This document shows, in pieces, positions 63,270 to 64,000 of a DNA stretch of 64,000 nt. Source of the DNA: Lysinibacillus fusiformis (lineage in GTDB: Bacteria; Bacillota; Bacilli; Bacillales_A; Planococcaceae). The notes beneath the pieces are model-generated. The model was not told where the DNA came from, did no database searches, and saw only the letters and a program-made list of their open reading frames with translations. The stretch spans positions 3,540,001 through 3,604,000 of the forward strand of contig NZ_CP070490.1 of assembly GCF_016925635.1 (NCBI RefSeq), written 5' to 3'. The position numbers were made by a program, and so were the translations under genes. Positions within the stretch are counted from its first letter, which is position 1, and each line of letters opens with the position of its first letter.

Positions 63270-63460
63270 AGGGCGAAAATGTCATTACACAATTTGGGGG
63301 ATTGTACTGAGCGTTTAGCTTTTGTACGAACAAATTAATTGGTCAGGATTTTGGCACACAAAACTCCTTGCAAAATCCTTAGTACCAAAGAGGGCATGTA
63401 CTTTATTAGTTGCCTTAATCATCGCGTAAACGGCAATCATTGTATGAGGAAGTTACGTAA
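63270..63460 (+). other. Possible structured RNA leader before coaW
   Basis: CTTTTGTAC (63319-63327) can pair with GTACCAAAG (63382-63390, one mismatch), enclosing AGGATTTTG (63345-63353) pairing perfectly with CAAAATCCT (63371-63379). TTGCC (63410-63414) pairs with GGCAA (63432-63436) further down, and ACAAT/ATTGT pair at 63288-63305. A 19-codon frame, ATG 63279 to TAA 63338 with AGAAAGGGCG before it, lies inside. No known riboswitch family is recognised. The rest of 63125-63480 shows no gene. Confidence 0.35.
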
Positions 63461-63480
63461 TAAAAACAAAGGAGAATTGT

Positions 63481-64000
63481 ATGCCAAAGGCTATAGGTAT
63501 TGATGCAGGCGGCACATTGACAAAGGTTGCTTATTTAGATCAACACAATGAGCTTATTTTAACAACCTTTCCGTCTAATGATTTGCAATCTGTAAAAAAA
63601 TGGATTATTGACCATCCAGATATTGAGGATATTGGTGTTACGGGGGGACGTACAGAGCAATTACTTGATGTCATTAAAACAATGAAATCGATTCATTATA
63701 TAGTGGAATTTGAAGCAACATTAAAGGGTGTCCGATTTTTATTAAATAAAGAAGGCTACTTTTTTGAGCGTAGTATGATCACCAATATTGGGACAGGCAC
63801 TTCCATTCATTATATGGAAGGCAATACCCATATTCGCGTTGGCGGAACAGGCGTTGGTGGTGGTACATTAATTGGATTGTCAGCGCTTACAACAGGTATT
63901 ACCGATTACAATGAGCTACGAGAAATGGCTGACAATGGCCATCGTGAGAGTATTGATTTATTGGTTAAGGACATTTATCAGGGCATGGATACACCGATTG
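63481..64000 (+). CDS. coaW: Type II pantothenate kinase, N-terminal part
   Basis: The frame is open from ATG 63481 to the right edge (173 codons seen), so the gene is cut by the window. GIDAGGTLTKVAYLD is the ATP-binding start of the ASKHA fold; VEFEATLKGVRFLL and ITNIGTGTSIHYM with GGTGVGGGTLIGLSALTTG are typical of CoaW of Staphylococcus and relatives. The enzyme phosphorylates pantothenate, the first step to CoA. The AAAGGAG ribosome site is clear. Confidence 0.9.
   Translation, partial: MPKAIGIDAGGTLTKVAYLDQHNELILTTFPSNDLQSVKKWIIDHPDIEDIGVTGGRTEQLLDVIKTMKSIHYIVEFEATLKGVRFLLNKEGYFFERSMITNIGTGTSIHYMEGNTHIRVGGTGVGGGTLIGLSALTTGITDYNELREMADNGHRESIDLLVKDIYQGMDTPI

Noticed and set aside
1..64000. 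Insertion sequences, prophage, tRNA or rRNA genes
   Set aside because: No transposase, integrase, phage structural gene, tRNA cloverleaf or rRNA sequence was recognised.

Overview
The window looks like chromosomal DNA of a low-GC, aerobic, spore-forming Bacillales bacterium, most likely Lysinibacillus or a close relative. The evidence is AT-rich DNA with strong AGGAGG-type ribosome sites, homologues of the B. subtilis yp-series genes (YpsC, YpvA, YpwA, YpbR/DynA), DUF4183 proteins of the spore-surface kind, ba3-type oxidase genes and FNR/Fur/PurR-like sites. The genus is an inference. No rRNA, tRNA, insertion sequence, prophage or CRISPR was seen.

Layout. 1-2.3 kb: end of an RNA methyltransferase gene and a DinG-like helicase. 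2.4-16.2 kb: a complete ethanolamine-utilisation (eut) microcompartment operon, eutW-eutV-eutH-eutS-eutP-eutA-eutB-eutC-eutL-eutE-eutM-pduL-pduL'-eutN-BMC-H-mdh. It is followed by an AraC-type regulator (16.5-17.6 kb) and a carboxypeptidase (17.7-19.2 kb). 19.2-22.3 kb (minus strand): ba3-type cytochrome oxidase genes with an FNR-like site, and a CheX-like gene. 22.35-22.6 kb: a 29-residue membrane miniprotein with a Fur-like box at its promoter. 22.8-34.8 kb: a peptide ABC transporter, an IclR regulator, a large M14 peptidase, pyroglutamyl peptidase and 5-oxoprolinase (PxpBCA), which together read as a pyroglutamyl-peptide catabolic operon. 34.8-35.6 kb: two DUF4183 proteins. 35.8-40.3 kb: a double dynamin and a sulfurtransferase. 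40.3-40.6 kb: tandem repeat array A. 40.7-43.8 kb: ECF sigma factor, membrane partner, membrane protein and MBL hydrolase. 44.2-50.5 kb: malic enzyme, chemoreceptor, Yip1-like protein, purC and gdhA. 50.7-52.5 kb: YqxD-like protein and D-serine ammonia-lyase. 52.5-53.2 kb: tandem repeat array B. 53.2-64 kb: aminotransferase, DUF1835/DUF3658 protein, membrane protein, nitroreductase, second chemoreceptor, ferric-reductase-like flavoprotein, YdjM-like protein, phytoene/squalene synthase-like protein, SDR dehydrogenase and the start of type II pantothenate kinase.

How genes work together. In the eut operon, EutH imports ethanolamine and EutBC (kept active by EutA) splits it to acetaldehyde and ammonia inside a shell of EutS/L/M/N and a second BMC-H protein. 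EutE makes acetyl-CoA plus NADH, and two PduL-type enzymes make acetyl-phosphate. The usual alcohol dehydrogenase EutG is absent and a malate dehydrogenase closes the operon instead, which suggests another way of recycling NADH. EutW/EutV would control the operon by antitermination; a terminator overlapped by an ANTAR-type hairpin lies just before eutH. In the peptide operon, imported peptides would be trimmed, 5-oxoproline released by Pcp, and converted to glutamate by PxpABC.

The most unusual non-coding features are two arrays built from a shared 21-bp monomer, the Fur-box miniprotein gene, a structured leader before coaW and the eutV-eutH attenuator.
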